Positions 1 to 12,954 are shown, numbered from the stretch's first letter. The stretch is 64,000 nt of DNA from Neostapfia colusana (GCA_030760725.1 JASWHV010000012.1:57257652-57321651); one strand, 5' to 3'. Notes: generated by a model not told the origin, from the sequence alone. Program-made: numbers and translations.

Positions 1-99
1 TGTATGGCAAAAAGGTTGAGTTTACAGCCGGTTTGTCCAAAAAATCATAGCTAAGAAGATGTTTTTTGGCATACTCCGTTTGCCTAAAAACAGGGGGCA
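1..99 (+). other. 3' end of a retroelement interior with polypurine tract
   Basis: This short stretch precedes a probable LTR. Its last bases (86-99, AAAAACAGGGGGCA) form a purine-rich tract of the kind that primes plus-strand synthesis directly upstream of a 3' LTR. No reading frame here is long enough to assign a protein. The rest of the element lies outside the window on the left, so the superfamily cannot be decided. Confidence 0.5.
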
Positions 100-647
100 T
101 GTATTGGGGGTGAAAAGTGGTCGTGTGACTCACAAGGAAGAATCCAGATCGGGAACAACAAGTTTTCATCACGAATTTGAGACAAGCAAGCCAAGATACG
201 AGCAATCAAGGCCGGAGAAAGACTTGGAGGCTCTCAAATGGGTTCAAACCGTGTGAAGTCATCCTATCAAGGGTCTAGAAGAGTCGACACAACATTATCC
301 ATGCCTTAGAGATAAGATAGTCTTAATTTGAGCTTAGAGATAAGATAGAGTTTTAGCTTGATTGAGTCATCGAAATTGTACCAAGTTTATATAAGGGTAG
401 CCTTCTGCCGAGAAGTTAGACACAATACAATCCAATTTCGATCAACTACTTTTGTTTTTTGTTTGTTCTTCGTAGTCTTTAGGCTTAGCTCGTAGCCTTT
501 ATAGCTTTGCTGAGTAAAGTCCGGTTCTCTCCACGTAAGTGAGACTTACCATGTTCCTGCCTTAGGAACCTTATACTCATCTAAGTTTTGGTGACCAACA
601 CCGAGATTCAACACAAAACAGGCAACTCCATGATCTGTTCACCAACA
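100..647 (+). mobile_element. LTR (548 bp) of a truncated retrotransposon
   Basis: The segment begins TGTATTGGGG directly after a purine tract and ends CACCAACA, giving the TG...CA ends of an LTR. A TATA box (TATATAA, about 388-394) sits mid-way, as expected for an LTR promoter, and T-rich sequence follows. The five bases after it are GGTGG; the matching target duplication would be outside the window. The right boundary is supported because the sequence after 647 recurs at 43,822 without this LTR. The internal end, and so the family, is unknown. Confidence 0.5.
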
Positions 648-781
648 GGTGGCACTAGCTCCCGTGCTACAAACTTGTATGTTGGCGAGAAATTTCCTTA
701 CTGTGGGATTCGATTTGGACAATGCATAGGTGCAACAACCCTACCTGCGCTTCATGTTGTTTGTACACTTGACGAATATCT
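648..781 (+). repeat. Left flank of the CACTA element, duplicated at 43,822
   Basis: These 134 bases (starting GGTGGCACTAGCTCCCGTGC and ending GACGAATATCT) recur with scattered substitutions at 43,822-43,965. In both places they lie directly before CACTACTACAGA. No coding sense is visible. The shared flank means that either flank and CACTA element were copied together or the flank belongs to a larger repeat that had already received the CACTA element. Confidence 0.75.
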
Positions 782-858
782 CACTACTACAGAAATCATT
801 TTATCAGGCGCCTCCCATTTTTTTACAGGCGGTCCATTAAAAAAATGCCTGTGATGTC

Positions 859-2406
859 TGTTGACGGTCGTTAAGTACTGATTTTGATCATCAATATTAG
901 TCATATATATATGAAGGAATAAACATTTCTTGCACGCATTATATTTGCAAATAACGTAGTTCCACTTGTACCTGGAAAGAAATGTGCATGCAGGGAAAAT
1001 ATGCAGAATTGAGGAGGATTTAGGGGAGCAATCCTAAAATATACGCTTCCATTCAATCTAAAATATGCAGAATTGGCAGTCCATGGATCCAATGGCCCAC
1101 CTACAGGAGTATCCGAGGAATTACCATGGTGTATCACCCAGAAAATACCTGAGGGCCCACCTGGAGGAAGCACATCGACTTTGGGGGCACCTCAGGGTCG
1201 GCTGAACCCCTGGTTTGGCCGACCTGGTAAGTCCTCCAAACCTGGTCAACTTCCACGTGTCAACACCCTATGGCTCCCTGATGTCGGTTCTGGTTGATTC
1301 GCGCGCATATTCTGGTGGGAACCGTCCTCAACTCAAGAATAAATAGGACCCCGTACCCCTCACTTCTCATGCACACCACTTGAGTAATACTCTCTTGTAT
1401 ACACACTCATTCTATGTCCTTAGTGGAGTTTAGGCTGTAGGAAGGAGCCCCTAGTTTCCAAGTCTTCTTTGGTAAAGGTATGGCTCATGTATCTTTTCTT
1501 TTGTTATTGACTTTATTCTATTTGGTAATATTAGTCTTCTTTTATTCATATGATTGGATGAAGCGTTTATTATCTAATTGTGGAATCCATGTATGTGGTA
1601 GGTTTAGATGTTCTTATGATAGTATAGTAACATTGTTATTATGTTATCATAAACACCATAGGCCTCCACTATACTCTAGTTAGGTATTATATGAATATGT
1701 TAGTAGGAATATAGTGCTTGGTCCCAGCATTGTTTAATGATGTTTAGGTTAGTCATTGTCTCAGGATGGTTATTGTACTGCAGATCCTAAGTTATTTACT
1801 TAGCATGCAAGCATGGTGCTTGGATAGTTAAGTAGCATTGGATGTCTCATGGACCCACGGATTGTAGGGGTAGGCGGGCAGGTGGTGACAGCCCTGTTCG
1901 TCCGCCGTAATCCCCCACGTTCGGCTATGCCACAAGATCTTGGCGGGAGTCATCTTGGTATTACCAGCAGTAAGCCCGTGCCCGATATGTTGGACCACTA
2001 AGCCCTTGTATTCACTACTAGCATATTCATATGTACATTATTAGGCTATGCATATGTATACTAGAAGCACATTAGGTACAAACCCTTACCTTAGTCTAAC
2101 TCTTACTAGGACTATCTTACCTTTAGATTAGATTGCTCAGTGTGTGTCACACTACCACATCGCTATCTTTTTTACCCATCCTCCTTGGTTTCCTACTAGA
2201 ATACCCTATCCTATCTTCCATCTTGCCACACTTCACCTTCCTTTCGGAATACGATACCCTAGGAAATACTCTTGGGTGAAATGCTAACTGATATCTTCCG
2301 TGCGCTTGCAGAACTCATCTTGCTTTAGCCCTAGGTTAGCCTAGTTGTCATAAGCCTTGCTGGCATCCATTGCTAGGATGACCTATAGACGTAAGAAATA
2401 CCAACA
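859..2406 (+). mobile_element. Solo LTR (1,548 bp) inside the CACTA element
   Basis: The segment starts TGTTGACGGTCGTTAAG and ends AAATACCAACA, and is flanked by the perfect 5-bp duplication ATGTC (854-858 and 2,407-2,411). Removing it restores a CACTA sequence that matches the second copy at about 44,010-44,040. A TATA-like box (AATAAATAGG, near 1,338) marks the promoter. The same LTR family forms the split LTR of element Y (23.9-24.5 kb and 40.09-40.70 kb, opposite strand): both share the TGTTGAYGGTC start and the GGTGGTGA and CCACGTTCG landmarks. There is no internal region, so it is a solo LTR left by recombination between two LTRs. Confidence 0.88.
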
Positions 2407-2465
2407 ATGTCCAATCCAAGTCATCTGTGATAATACCCGCTATGATAATAGAATATTACAGGCGA

Positions 2466-2527
2466 TGGTGAGATCATGCACATTATAATTGCACATACAA
2501 ACATGGCACGTCTATTTGTTTGGGATT
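2466..2527 (+). mobile_element. Left LTR of X, first part
   Basis: This stretch matches the start of the right LTR (15,987-16,048) closely, including GAGATCATGCACAT and TTGCACATACAAACATGG. It stops at the GGATT target duplication of element A; the LTR continues at 14,580. Confidence 0.85.
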
Positions 2528-5500
2528 TGTGAGGACTCGATGGTCCCGACAATTCAGGACCTCGCTGAGGGGTGTTGCGATGGACAGCACCGGATAACAA
2601 CTGAAAAATACAATAATCAAAAGCTAAATTTTATTAAATAAAGTGTTTATAAACATAGTTATAACAAAATAATGGTATAGTCTACACTCGTGGGCGTAGA
2701 CTAAGCAAAAGGTTCATGTTTAACCCGTGAATGTGTTCCTACTAGCACACATGCACACACTAACACGGTGGCGTGTGAGGCTCCCATTCAACGGTGGTTC
2801 CCTCTTGGGGGTCCGTCTCCCCTTGGGAGCCTCCTCCTCATAGAACCCTGCAAATGCTTCAACAAACAAGCAGTGAGCACAATGGCTCAGCAAGACTGGC
2901 CCGTCTCGTCGAACATGGAACTCTATATGCAGGAATGGAGGTGTAAATGGGAAATTCTTTGCATAAGGACACACCTAAGTAGTTGATCTTACTTTCAAGT
3001 TTTAGCCTTAGATTATTGGTAACCTTGTGCTAAGACACATAAGAAGTCTGCAATCAAACAAGAAATGCATTCCTCTTATGTACTTTGCCTAATGTTGAAA
3101 ATAACTTTTATTTGCTCTAATCTAAAGCATGTCATTAACAATCAACGTAAAGCTTTCAACCAGCAACTTTTATCATGACAACTAGCCTGTTCTTTCTACG
3201 TCACGGTACAGTGAACAAGTGGTACACACTGACTGCGAGGAACGGTGATTATAATCGATTTACACCTGCAGGGTTACCCGAATAACCCGTCACGTACGCC
3301 CGTACTCGATGTTGCCTACAGCAACCATCATGGACATCGTATGCAACCACCTTTCATCCGTAAGCCAAGTGTTGAACCAGTCCTATCTTCCTGAGGAGGA
3401 GGTCTCTACGCAGAGCATCCTCGGTGCCCGCTAGCCGATTTACACCTGCTCTCAACCTACCACCCTCTGGACGACAAGCAATGCCTCAACATATCACTAC
3501 CCGAATTATATCGGTTTCCAGGTTCCCATATAGCCGGTAGGTCTTCGGTACAGTTCTAGCTTGTTCAACAGGCCCACACACGGCTCGATCCTCAATCAAC
3601 ACAAGCAGAGCTATGGCACCCAGGCCCCAAAGTCCTGCTGCCCTTACTCTCCGCTCGGTCTCATTTTCTTGCCATGAGATTCATTGTCTATCTCTCTAAC
3701 CGAGTAGTGTGCCTCTAGCTTATTCTGGCGAGTAGTTCCAACTACTCAACTTGTACCGAATCCTATACCATTTAAGCGTTGCAGTGGCTACTCGAGGTTC
3801 AAATCCTAGACCCAAAATCCTTGGTTCTCTTAGCTATGCAAGTGGGTTTTCAATTCAAAACTCTAATGCACATCATAAAACTTGCATAAAGTAAGTGATC
3901 AAAATAATAAACTTTAAAAGTAGGTTAATGCAAACCGGAGCTTGCCTTGCTGCTGTATGTCGAGTAAACTCTCTTCCGGAGGGTTACAATCTAGTATCTC
4001 CGGTGCCTCCTCGATCTTAGCGACTACACGAAAATAAAAATACGATGTCAATTTGAAATGCATTTGCGTTAATTTGATAATGTGAAGACCACAAGTATAT
4101 CTAGACAGCCCTTTTGACTCTGAAATTTTTACTGTGGTTTGGTGACAACCTAAATAGGGACTTGGCCAAATTTTATTTGATGCAAAGCTCATTTGTGCCC
4201 TGCACAAATAAATGTGTATTTGTCCATAATTAGAACTTCTATGGTTTTCTAGGGATTTTCATGGAGCAAGCCATTACTTTTTTGAAACTAGAGCTTAATA
4301 TGGTTCTAATGGAATTTTTTTCATCTAATTTAAAGAATCCTAGCAAAAGTTATGGGCTAAAGAACTTCAGAGAAATTCTGAAAATGTTTCAGAACATTTT
4401 TCCTTTTTATCTGAATAACTTCCTTTAATCATATCATTAGGTCAACTAAATAAGCTCGGAGGGACCTGAAATTTTTCATGTGACTCAGGGATATTACAAT
4501 GAACATCATGGCAAAATTTCAGAATTTTCCATAAAAGAAATCTCCAGTTAAAATTCCCAACAGTTTAAATTTTGGGAAATTAATTCTAGAGAATTAAGAG
4601 GTTTCATGACATGAAACTTGTTTTCTGGAAAGTACTCAGCGATATGAATCCAACAAAATTTGGTTCGCTCGATTTGGACACTCCTAGCAGATGTTATATG
4701 TGTTTGAAGTTTGGGGAAAATCTGGAAATCGGAAAACCCGAGAAATTTTGAAATGTCTGACTGTGGGGTCCACAGGCGACGTGTCATTCCCTGGAGCATC
4801 GGCACAAGGGGCCACAGGGTTAACCGTGCGTTGTCACAAACTGATCCCGATCCAAAGAAGATCTGGCGCCCGCAAAACCGAGGCTGGCACGCGGGGCCCG
4901 CGGGTTGTCTTCAACATTGCGCTCCCGCACTCGGCTGCCGCCCCCTTGCCGGAGTGCTCATCGGAAGGGTGTTACAGTGCACCAAACTTCGTGATTCTCG
5001 CTGCCTGGGGGTTTTCAGACACGAGGAATCCATTTGGGGCATGAACTCGGGCCGCTGATGACCAGAACATGGCCGGCAAAGTGCGGCTGCTTCGGGAGAA
5101 CTTCGGCTGCGTCGGCCGACCTCCCTAGCACTTCACAAGCTCGAGAAACCGATCCTAAAGCATCAGTGGACTATGGAAAAACTAGACATGAACATAAAAT
5201 AGCTCAGGAGAAGCTCTAAGTAGTTGGTCACCGTGCGACCTAGGTTAAAAATTGGGGAAAAGGGGAAAACTCAGAGAACAGCGGCTATACTCGATGGTTC
5301 TCTGAGGTTTCTGATCTTATGAACTCGCACGGACCTCTACAGGTGGTTTGCTAAGTTTGATGATGAGTGGTGTGATGTGTAGCATGAATTTTGGAAAGTT
5401 GGCCCGTGGTTCATATTGCACACCAACGCCAAAAATGGAAATTCCGGCTAGCACAACACATGGCATGCTGCCGGGTTTGCGGTGAAGAAGGAGGAGACCT

Positions 5501-6604
5501 AGGCGAACCTTTTTGTTGCTTACAACTCGGGGAAAGAAGGGCTGTGGTGGCTGGATGACACGTTCACGTGGCGGCGGCTCGGGTTTAACCGAGGAAGAAG
5601 AAGAGGTGCTGTGCTGGCTGTAGGATGCTGATCACGAGCTTCTGAGGGCTGGAGCACGTCGAGTGAAGGTCGGCGCTTCTCCTGAGCTGCTCAGCCGGGC
5701 GTGCAATCCACCATATTAGGGCGATCGCCGAGGGAGCTAGCAGAGAAGACGGTCGATCGGAAGTGTTTCGGTCGAGCGCGTGAGAACAGAGAAGCCAACT
5801 CGGTCAGTGCCGCTCAAAGATTGCTTCGTGGGGGGGGTGGGGGGGGTAAGCACCGAGAGCTGGCCTCCAGCGCGACAGCCACTCGGAGCTGGAGGTGGCG
5901 CTGGTGTTTGGCTTAGTGGCGCTCACAGCTTCGGCCCGAGAAACAGAGGAACGAGGTTCAGTCGGTTTAGAGCACTGGTGTGGCTGACAGGAGGACCCCA
6001 CAGCTCCAAATTGTCCTCAAAAATTGAATTCCTACTGCTCTTAAATAATGTGACCACCCTGTCCTTGGTAATTTGATCAAACCACATTTTTGGCCCACTG
6101 AATTTGGATGATTCAAAGTGTGGTTTGGTTTGAATGAATTTGCAGAGATTGTGAAGCTGAAATTCAAATTTGGTTTGAATTTGCCCAAATGGCTCATGTC
6201 AATATCAACTCCAAATGGAGTGAAAATTGGGGTGTGAGCACATAAGAATGTGCTGAGTATGAATATGAATCCCCCTTTTGAATTCATGTGATGAAAATAG
6301 TTTGAATTTGAATTTATATTCACACTAGCCTTTTGATGATTGTATCCAAAAGTACCTCAAAAGGTTTTGGATTTGTGTGAAAATTGGCATGAGCATTCCT
6401 AACAAAGTTTAGGAGTTGATAGTGTGCTCAGCCCCTATATGATGCTTGTGGGAAATACCAATTTTGCATTTTGTAAGTTCATCTTCTAATTATCTATTGA
6501 TGGTGGTTACTTGCTCTTCAAATGTGTTCATAAGTTTACCACAATTGAGCTGAGGTGTGTGGGTTGATGATCACTTTTAGAAAGTGAAAACTTGGTCCCT
6601 TACA
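2528..6604 (-). mobile_element. 3' LTR of gypsy A, full length (4,077 bp)
   Basis: Left LTR of A. Its outer end reads TGTGAGGACTCGATGG and its inner end TTGGTCCCTTACA next to the purine tract. It contains two blocks, about 2,863-4,013 and 4,598-5,902, that are absent from the 5' LTR. The first block includes sequence that is also present, inverted, in the related solo LTR at 59,679-63,761, so this long form is ancestral. An unusual G8-T-G8 run lies at 5,830-5,846. Confidence 0.9.
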
Positions 6605-6621
6605 TTCTTCCTCCCTTAAAA
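6605..6621 (-). other. Polypurine tract of gypsy A
   Basis: On the minus strand the bases directly before the 3' LTR read TTTTAAGGGAGGAAGAA, a purine-rich primer for plus-strand DNA synthesis. Its position next to TGTAAGGG confirms the inner LTR edge. Confidence 0.85.
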
Positions 6622-6679
6622 GAATCTCGTCCTGAGATTATAAGGTAAAAATGAGAGAGAGGATGGTGGAAAATTACCG

Positions 6680-9600
6680 GATGTGCGACGTTAAAAATTC
6701 CGGATAGTTGGCGCGAAGAAATTCTTTGCTCTCCATGTCGCTTCATTCATGGAGTGATTGCTCCATATGACTTTATATAACCACAACATACGGTTGCGTG
6801 TGGTTCGGGCCTTTTCGTCGATGATCAGAACCGGTTCCTCCCGATACATGAGATACGGTTTCAGTTCCTCGATATCTCCCAGCTGAACGGTGGTTGAGAA
6901 CTTGAGACACTTCCTCAGCTGAGAAATGTGGAAGATGTCATGCACACCGGAGAGTGTTGTGGGTAATTCCAGCCGATATGCAAAGGATCCACATCTTTCC
7001 AAAATCTTAAATGGACCGATGAATCGGGATGCCAACTTTCCTCTGACACCGAATCTGTTAACATCCTTCATCGGAGACACCAGTAGATAAACGTGATCCC
7101 CAAACTCAAATTGTAGAGGGCATCTTCTCTGGTCCGCATGTTGCTTTTGTTAGGATTGGGCGGCTTTCAAGTTCGCTTGAATAAGCCGAACTTTTTCTTC
7201 CGCATTGTTGACAAGATCAATCCCGAATGTAACCCTCTCGCCGGACTCACACAAATTCAGCGGTGTGCGGCATTTTCTCCCGTATAGCGCCTCATAGGGT
7301 GCCATCTTGATGCTGGCCTGGTATCCATTATTGTACGAGAACTCGGCTAAAGGTAAGTGATCATCCTAATTCTTATCGTGGTTGATAGCACAAGCTTGTA
7401 ACATGTCCTCCAGGATTTGATTTACCCGCTCGGTTCGCCCATCCGTCTGCGGGTGGTACGCTGAACTACGGGTCAATTTTGTACCCAGTGCTGCATGCAA
7501 CTGGTCACAAAAATGAGACAAAAATAAAGTGCCCCAATCCGAGATAATAGTGCGGGGTACGCCGTATAAGCACAGAATCCGTGAGATGTATAATTCAGCA
7601 TACTTCTTGGCGTTGTAGTTGGTATTGACCGGGATAAAATGGGCAGACTTCGTGAGCCGGTCGGCGATTACCCAAATAGAATCATGTTTCTGAAATGTGG
7701 TGGGTAAACCGACAATGAAATCCATGCTCCTTCCACTTCCAGGCAGCAATGCCTAGCAGTTGCAACAGTCCCGGTTTATTCATGTGATCCGTATGCACCC
7801 TTCGTCATTTATCACACTCGGACACGTACTTAGTGATCTCCCGCTTCATCCGTGTCCACCAAAATTTTCCCTTGAGCTCCTGATACACTTTGTTGCTGCC
7901 GGGGTGAATAGAAAACTTTGACAAGTGAGCCTCATCAAAAATTTTCTTCCTTAATTCCGAGTTACATGGTACAACGATCCTGTTCTTGAACTACAGAACG
8001 CCGTATCCATCCTTCAGGAAACATTTCAACTCCCAACTGTCTACTCAACTCCGCAAATGCGATATACCCTTGACATGTTTCTGGGCTGCCGCTATCTCTT
8101 CACGGATGGTGGGGATAAAAGCTAGGTTGTAGAGAGCTCCATGGGGAACCACATACAAGGGTGGTTCGCTCTGTTCCAACGGGGTAATGGTCAGATTATG
8201 AACGTGAGACTTGCGACTCAATGCATTCGCCACCATGTTTTCCTTGTCGGGATGATAATGGATCTCTATTTCGTAATCCTTTATCAGCTCCAACTATCTT
8301 CGCTGCCTCATATTCAACTCCTTCTGAGTGAATATGTACTTGAGGCTCTTGTGGTCGGTATATAAATGTACTAGGTTACCGAGTAGGTAATGCCTCCACA
8401 TCTTGAGTGCGAGTACCACGGCAGCGAATTCTAAGTCATGAGTTGGATAGTTTTGCTCATGATTCCGAAGCTGTCGTGATCCATACGCGACCACCCTTCA
8501 GTCTTGCATCAGCACACATTCGAGCTCAATGTCGGATGCATCGCAGTACACATTGAATGGTTTTGTTGTGACGAGCTGCGCCAAAACCGGTTCTGATGTT
8601 AAGTGCTTCACTAAAGCATTGAATGTCACTTCACATGCTGGACTCCAAACATATTTGGTAGCATTCTTCAGCAGTTTGGTCATAGGCTTGGCAATCTTCG
8701 AGAAGTTTGGAATGAACCTCCGATAATATCCCGTGAGTCCAAGGAAACTTCGTACCTCGACGACTTCCAATTCAACACTTGTGTAATCTTGCTCGGGTCT
8801 ACAGTGATGCCCACCTCTGAGATGATATGCCTGAGGAAGGGTACTTTCGATATCCAGAATTCGCACTTGCTGAATTTCGCGTATAACTTGTGATCTCGCA
8901 GCCGTTGCAAGACTATACGCAGGTGATGTGCGTGCTCTTCCTCTGACTTGGAATATACCAATATGTCATCGATGAAGACCATGACAAACTTGTTCAGCTC
9001 CGGCATGAATACCGAGTTTATCAAGTATATGAAATGAGCTGGAGCGTTGGTGAGGCCGAAGGACATGACAAGGTACTTATAAAGACCGTACCTCATTGAG
9101 AAAGCCGTATTCGGGATGTCCTCAGGCTGTATCTTAATCTGATGGTACCTAATCTTAAATCCATCTTGGAAAAGATTTTTTGCTTTGACCAACTGATCAA
9201 ACAACATGTCGATCCGTGGCAATGGGTACTTGTTCTTGATTGTAACGGCATTTAGTAGATGATAGTCCACGCAAAGCCGCAATGTTTCGTCCTTCTTCTT
9301 GTCGAATAATGCCGAACAACCCCATGGCGAGGAGCTCGGCCTAATAAACCCTTTTTTCAGCAGGTCCGTCAACTGCGTTTTAAGTTCTGCCAACTCTTTT
9401 GGCGCCATCTTGTACGGCATCCGGGATATTGGCATTGTTCCTGACACAAGTTCAATCTTGAACTCCACCTCTGGGTCGGGTGGCATACCCGGTAAATCAT
9501 CCGGAAATATGTCGGGAAACTCACGGACTACTGGAATATCTTCCAAGCTGATGGTGGTGGATTGGTATACGGTTGGAAGCTTTATTTCTGGACTGTCCAG

Positions 9601-9960
9601 AAATAATGAATGAGACTCGTGCATTTCTAGGTACAAATGCACGACTCGTAGGACGATGTCTAAAACAGTGCCGTGGTTGTTTAACCACGACATCTCTAAG
9701 ATGACATCGACCTTTTGGCCCTCTTAAACTATGAGAGACGTGGGATATACCCTTCCCCCTAAGCATAACGGTGCTTTTGGGACCATTACACTTGCTGAAA
9801 TTCTCCCACCTTGTGAACAAATCAAATAGGGACTCTTGGTGGGTAGTATTTGCAAACTGTGCTTAGCAACATAAGTTTGGCTAATGAAATTTTTCGCGGC
9901 ACCCGAATCAAATAAGACTATGGCGAGGTGTTTGTGGAGTTGGAACATACCCTCCAAGAT
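6680..9960 (-). pseudogene. Broken gypsy pol of A (protease, RT, RNase H, integrase)
   Basis: Read on the minus strand. The protease has a DSGA active site (frame 9,957-9,724, ending in a stop). RT lies in the 337-residue frame 9,693-8,680, with FIDD at residues 240-243; the usual motif A (SKIDL) is altered. A frameshift leads to 8,866-8,498 (thumb and start of RNase H), then stops separate 8,494-8,294 and 8,293-8,045 (RNase H, TDHKSL and ALSRK). In the integrase zinc-binding HHCC motif the last Cys codon is a TGA (7,805-7,807). The integrase core (7,749-7,366) keeps Asp10, Asp71 and Glu107 of a D-60-D-35-E triad, although SDRG has become SDWG. The C-terminal tail is at 7,080-6,691. The gene cannot make a working polyprotein. 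Confidence 0.92.
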
Positions 9961-9989
9961 GGGTTCTCCCTCCGGTACGTCCTCAATAG

Positions 9990-11181
9990 CTAGCTGGTGG
10001 ACGTTGCCGAGCTTAGGGTTGACCGCCGTGCATTAATGGGATTCCGGGGCTGATTCCTCCCTGGAAACAGTGGTGCCACTCCGCTGTCTTGCTTCTTGGG
10101 GCAATTATTGGCGAAGTGCCCTTGCCAACCGCACTTAAAACATGCGTATGGTGGCTGGCCTGTGCTTGGCGGATGAAAGCCCGGCATGCACTGCTGGGGT
10201 GCAAACACACGCGGCATCGCCCGCTGCTGCTGTTTTTTCTGCGGAGGTGCTGGTAAGTCTGGTCGGAACGCCGGCTGTGGATACGGACGATTGCGGAACT
10301 GCATCGGTCGATGTGGTGGCTTCCAGCGTTGGCCCTATGGTGTGCGATACACCATCCTATATTTCTGGGGAGGACCACCTCCCTCTCCGCTGCTCTGCGG
10401 CATGCTGCACTTCTTCTCTGCCGCAGCTAACTCCTTGCTGGAGTCCTCCTGAACAATCGCAGCATGAATCATTTCGGTAGGGCTGCCGTGATTGAACATC
10501 ACCAGCTTGTACTTCAGAAACGGATTCAGCCCTTGGTAGAAGTGGTCCCATCTCTTTTTGTTAGTATAAGCATGATACGACGCATAAAGGGCGAGATCAT
10601 TGAACGCCCAGGCATACTCCAGTGCGTTCCTGTTGCCTTGCTGTAAGTGGAGAAATTCCTGAGTCTTCCTCTTCATTAGACCCGGCGGTATGTGATAGTC
10701 CTTGAAGGCCATCCGGAATGCCGCCCAGGTCAGCACTCGCTCGGTGGGATGGAAGGCGCAGAAGTTCGCCCACCAAGCACTCATGGATCCCATGCGTTAC
10801 TGGGCCGCGAACTGTGTCTTCGTCTGCTCACTAACTTGGAGCAGCCCAAACTTCATTTCCATCGTGTGGTGCTAGTTGTCCGCATCGATGGGCTCATCTG
10901 CCCGCGAGAATACTGGGGGATGCATAGCCAGAAAATCCGAGTAGGAACTTTGTTGGCATTTCTCTCGGTCTTGATGCCTCTCTGGACGAGACGTATTTGC
11001 AATCAGTGTTTGCAGCAACTCGGTGTGCTGCTGGTGCGAGCGTGCCATGGCCGCAACTATATCCGCCAACGTGATCGTTGCGGTGGTGGTGGTTGCTGCT
11101 GCTGCTGTCCCGAGGAAGTCTCAGGAGGCTGTTGGAAGGCATCTCCTCCCTGACTGGAACCCCCAACCTCAGGGCTGGCAT
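9990..11181 (-). pseudogene. Broken gypsy gag of A
   Basis: Gag would form the virus-like particle in the cytoplasm. The N-terminal part is visible at 11,069-10,872 (a helical, Gln-rich start ending near FSRADEPIDADN). A frameshift leads to the main gag domain at 10,793-10,335 (LTWAAFRMAFKDYHIP, then KRKTQEFLHLQQG). An in-frame TAG at 10,335-10,337 is followed in the same frame by a basic Pro/Gln-rich linker and one zinc knuckle, CFKCGWQGHFANNC (10,101-10,142), fitting CX2CX4HX4C. Protease follows at 9,957. The stop and frameshift make it non-functional. Confidence 0.9.
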
Positions 11182-12940
11182 GAGTACGAGTCATTCTGAA
11201 ATTCAAAACAGCAACAGTCAGCACATGTCATACTCAAAATTCCATGGAAAACAGTAGGTACTGCAGTGACACATTGAGAAAATTGCACAAATTTCACGTA
11301 TATTGACAAAACAAAAACTTTATACAAGATACATGTTCCTCGGGTCAAAATTACAGGCGCTTTTGACCACCCGAGGCGTTGTGCTCATGTCGTCAATACA
11401 TACTCACACGCTTCTGTCTTTCTAATGACATGTCTCTGTTACAAAAGCTACCATCCGTAGAAAAATATTTGAAAAGGTCAAATATTCATTTCAACAGTAA
11501 AACAGTGAGTTATAACAAAAAACATATCATTGAACTCGGAAAACTTGGAAACATAAATCAAACTTCGAACAAATTTGATTTCTGGTCTGCTGTCCAAAAT
11601 GACAGTACTGACCAGTTTCCCTTCTACCCAGATTTAGACCATGTTAAAGCAAAATAAGTTCTGGAGTTCAACATCAAAGTTAAAGTTAACTTCAATAGCT
11701 TTCCATAATGTATTTGTTTGCCCTTAGATCTGTCTTTGATCAAAAGTTATGAGATGCCAAACTTAACAGAATTTCTGGAGAAATTTGGGAAGCACCTCCC
11801 TGCTTGAGGTACTGACTTGATGCAAGAATTCCAGTTAATTCTATAACGAATTTGGCAACACTTTCTGTGACAAAGTTTTTGCCTATCTCATGAACTTTTC
11901 ATAACTGTGTTATTTTCTATTTTTTGATTTTTTCAGCATGTTATGCTCATTTCACAGAGAGTTACAGAGAGTATTTACTCTGGCCTGTTTTCTGGACAGT
12001 TTGATTTCTACTGCATATTTCGACAAGTTAAGGGATGAAACACCTCTGGACATCAATACAAAAGTTGTAAAGCTCTTCCAAAGATTTCCATAAATGTATC
12101 ATACAACCCCAACATCAAAATAACTCGACTTCTAACCTCCATATAACTTCAGCATTATTTCAGCTGAAGACGGAGGACTCGGTTCCTATGCTAATATAAG
12201 TTGAAACTTGCTTAATTTGGAAATCCTGGTCAAGGGAAGGAGTTCAAATCAAAATTTTAGTGCTTTGGATCAAAGCTTTCAACTTTTACAATGAAGTTGT
12301 TAATTTAGTGGAGTGTGACGTCGAAGCGTCACCACAATCATGCTGGTACTGTGTTCCTCACAAAGAAACCTTATACCGTACTTAGCCGGCTTCGTTAATT
12401 CAGTGGCACTAAACGACTCTCGCACACGTATGCTACTCGTCTACCGATTCGTGGGTAGACTACCTGCAATAAACCACACAATCATCAGGTTTAGCTGCAC
12501 ACCGAATCCGGGACAATAACAGTTTCATACACCCGTTCATCGTGACCCGCACGGGTGTCTCAAGCCAAACACACCTTGAGCTACGTGTTCATGTTACCAA
12601 ACACGTGATGGGGTCTACACCTACTTTCCCGTCACACACCAGGGACTGGCATTTCTCGAATACCCCAAACGACATGAAGAGTCGTAGACGATACCAAAGC
12701 TGGCTAGGTTACCTGCCACCTATGAGGCTCCACCCTTAAGCTTGTGCACACTAGTGGACAGCGCTTACATGCACCCTCCAAGACATAAAGAGTCCTGAGA
12801 CGCATGATTTTCCGACATAACAAATAGGTTAGTATTACCACTTTCTATAGATTAATAGCATCCTTATGTGGGCTAATAACTCATTCCTCACCGAGTTTTT
12901 GAAAATCTAGTCTTTTTTAGTGCGTTAAACCTCAACAATA
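11182..12940 (-). other. Leader of gypsy A, no coding sense
   Basis: About 1.76 kb between the primer site and gag. It is rich in A/T and has no long reading frame or recognisable protein on either strand. In the intact element it would be the untranslated leader carrying the packaging signals; nothing specific can be pointed to here. Confidence 0.7.
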
Positions 12941-12951
12941 CTCTGATACCA
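12941..12951 (-). other. Primer-binding site of gypsy A (initiator Met tRNA)
   Basis: The minus strand reads TGGTATCAGAG three bases inside the 5' LTR edge at 12,955. This is complementary to the 3' end of plant initiator methionine tRNA, the usual primer of gypsy elements. It confirms the strand and the inner LTR boundary. Confidence 0.9.
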
Positions 12952-12954
12952 CGT

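Noticed and set aside
10142..10480. Plus-strand frames of 88-112 codons rich in Cys and Gly
   Set aside because: These are shadows opposite the zinc-knuckle and linker region of the A gag.
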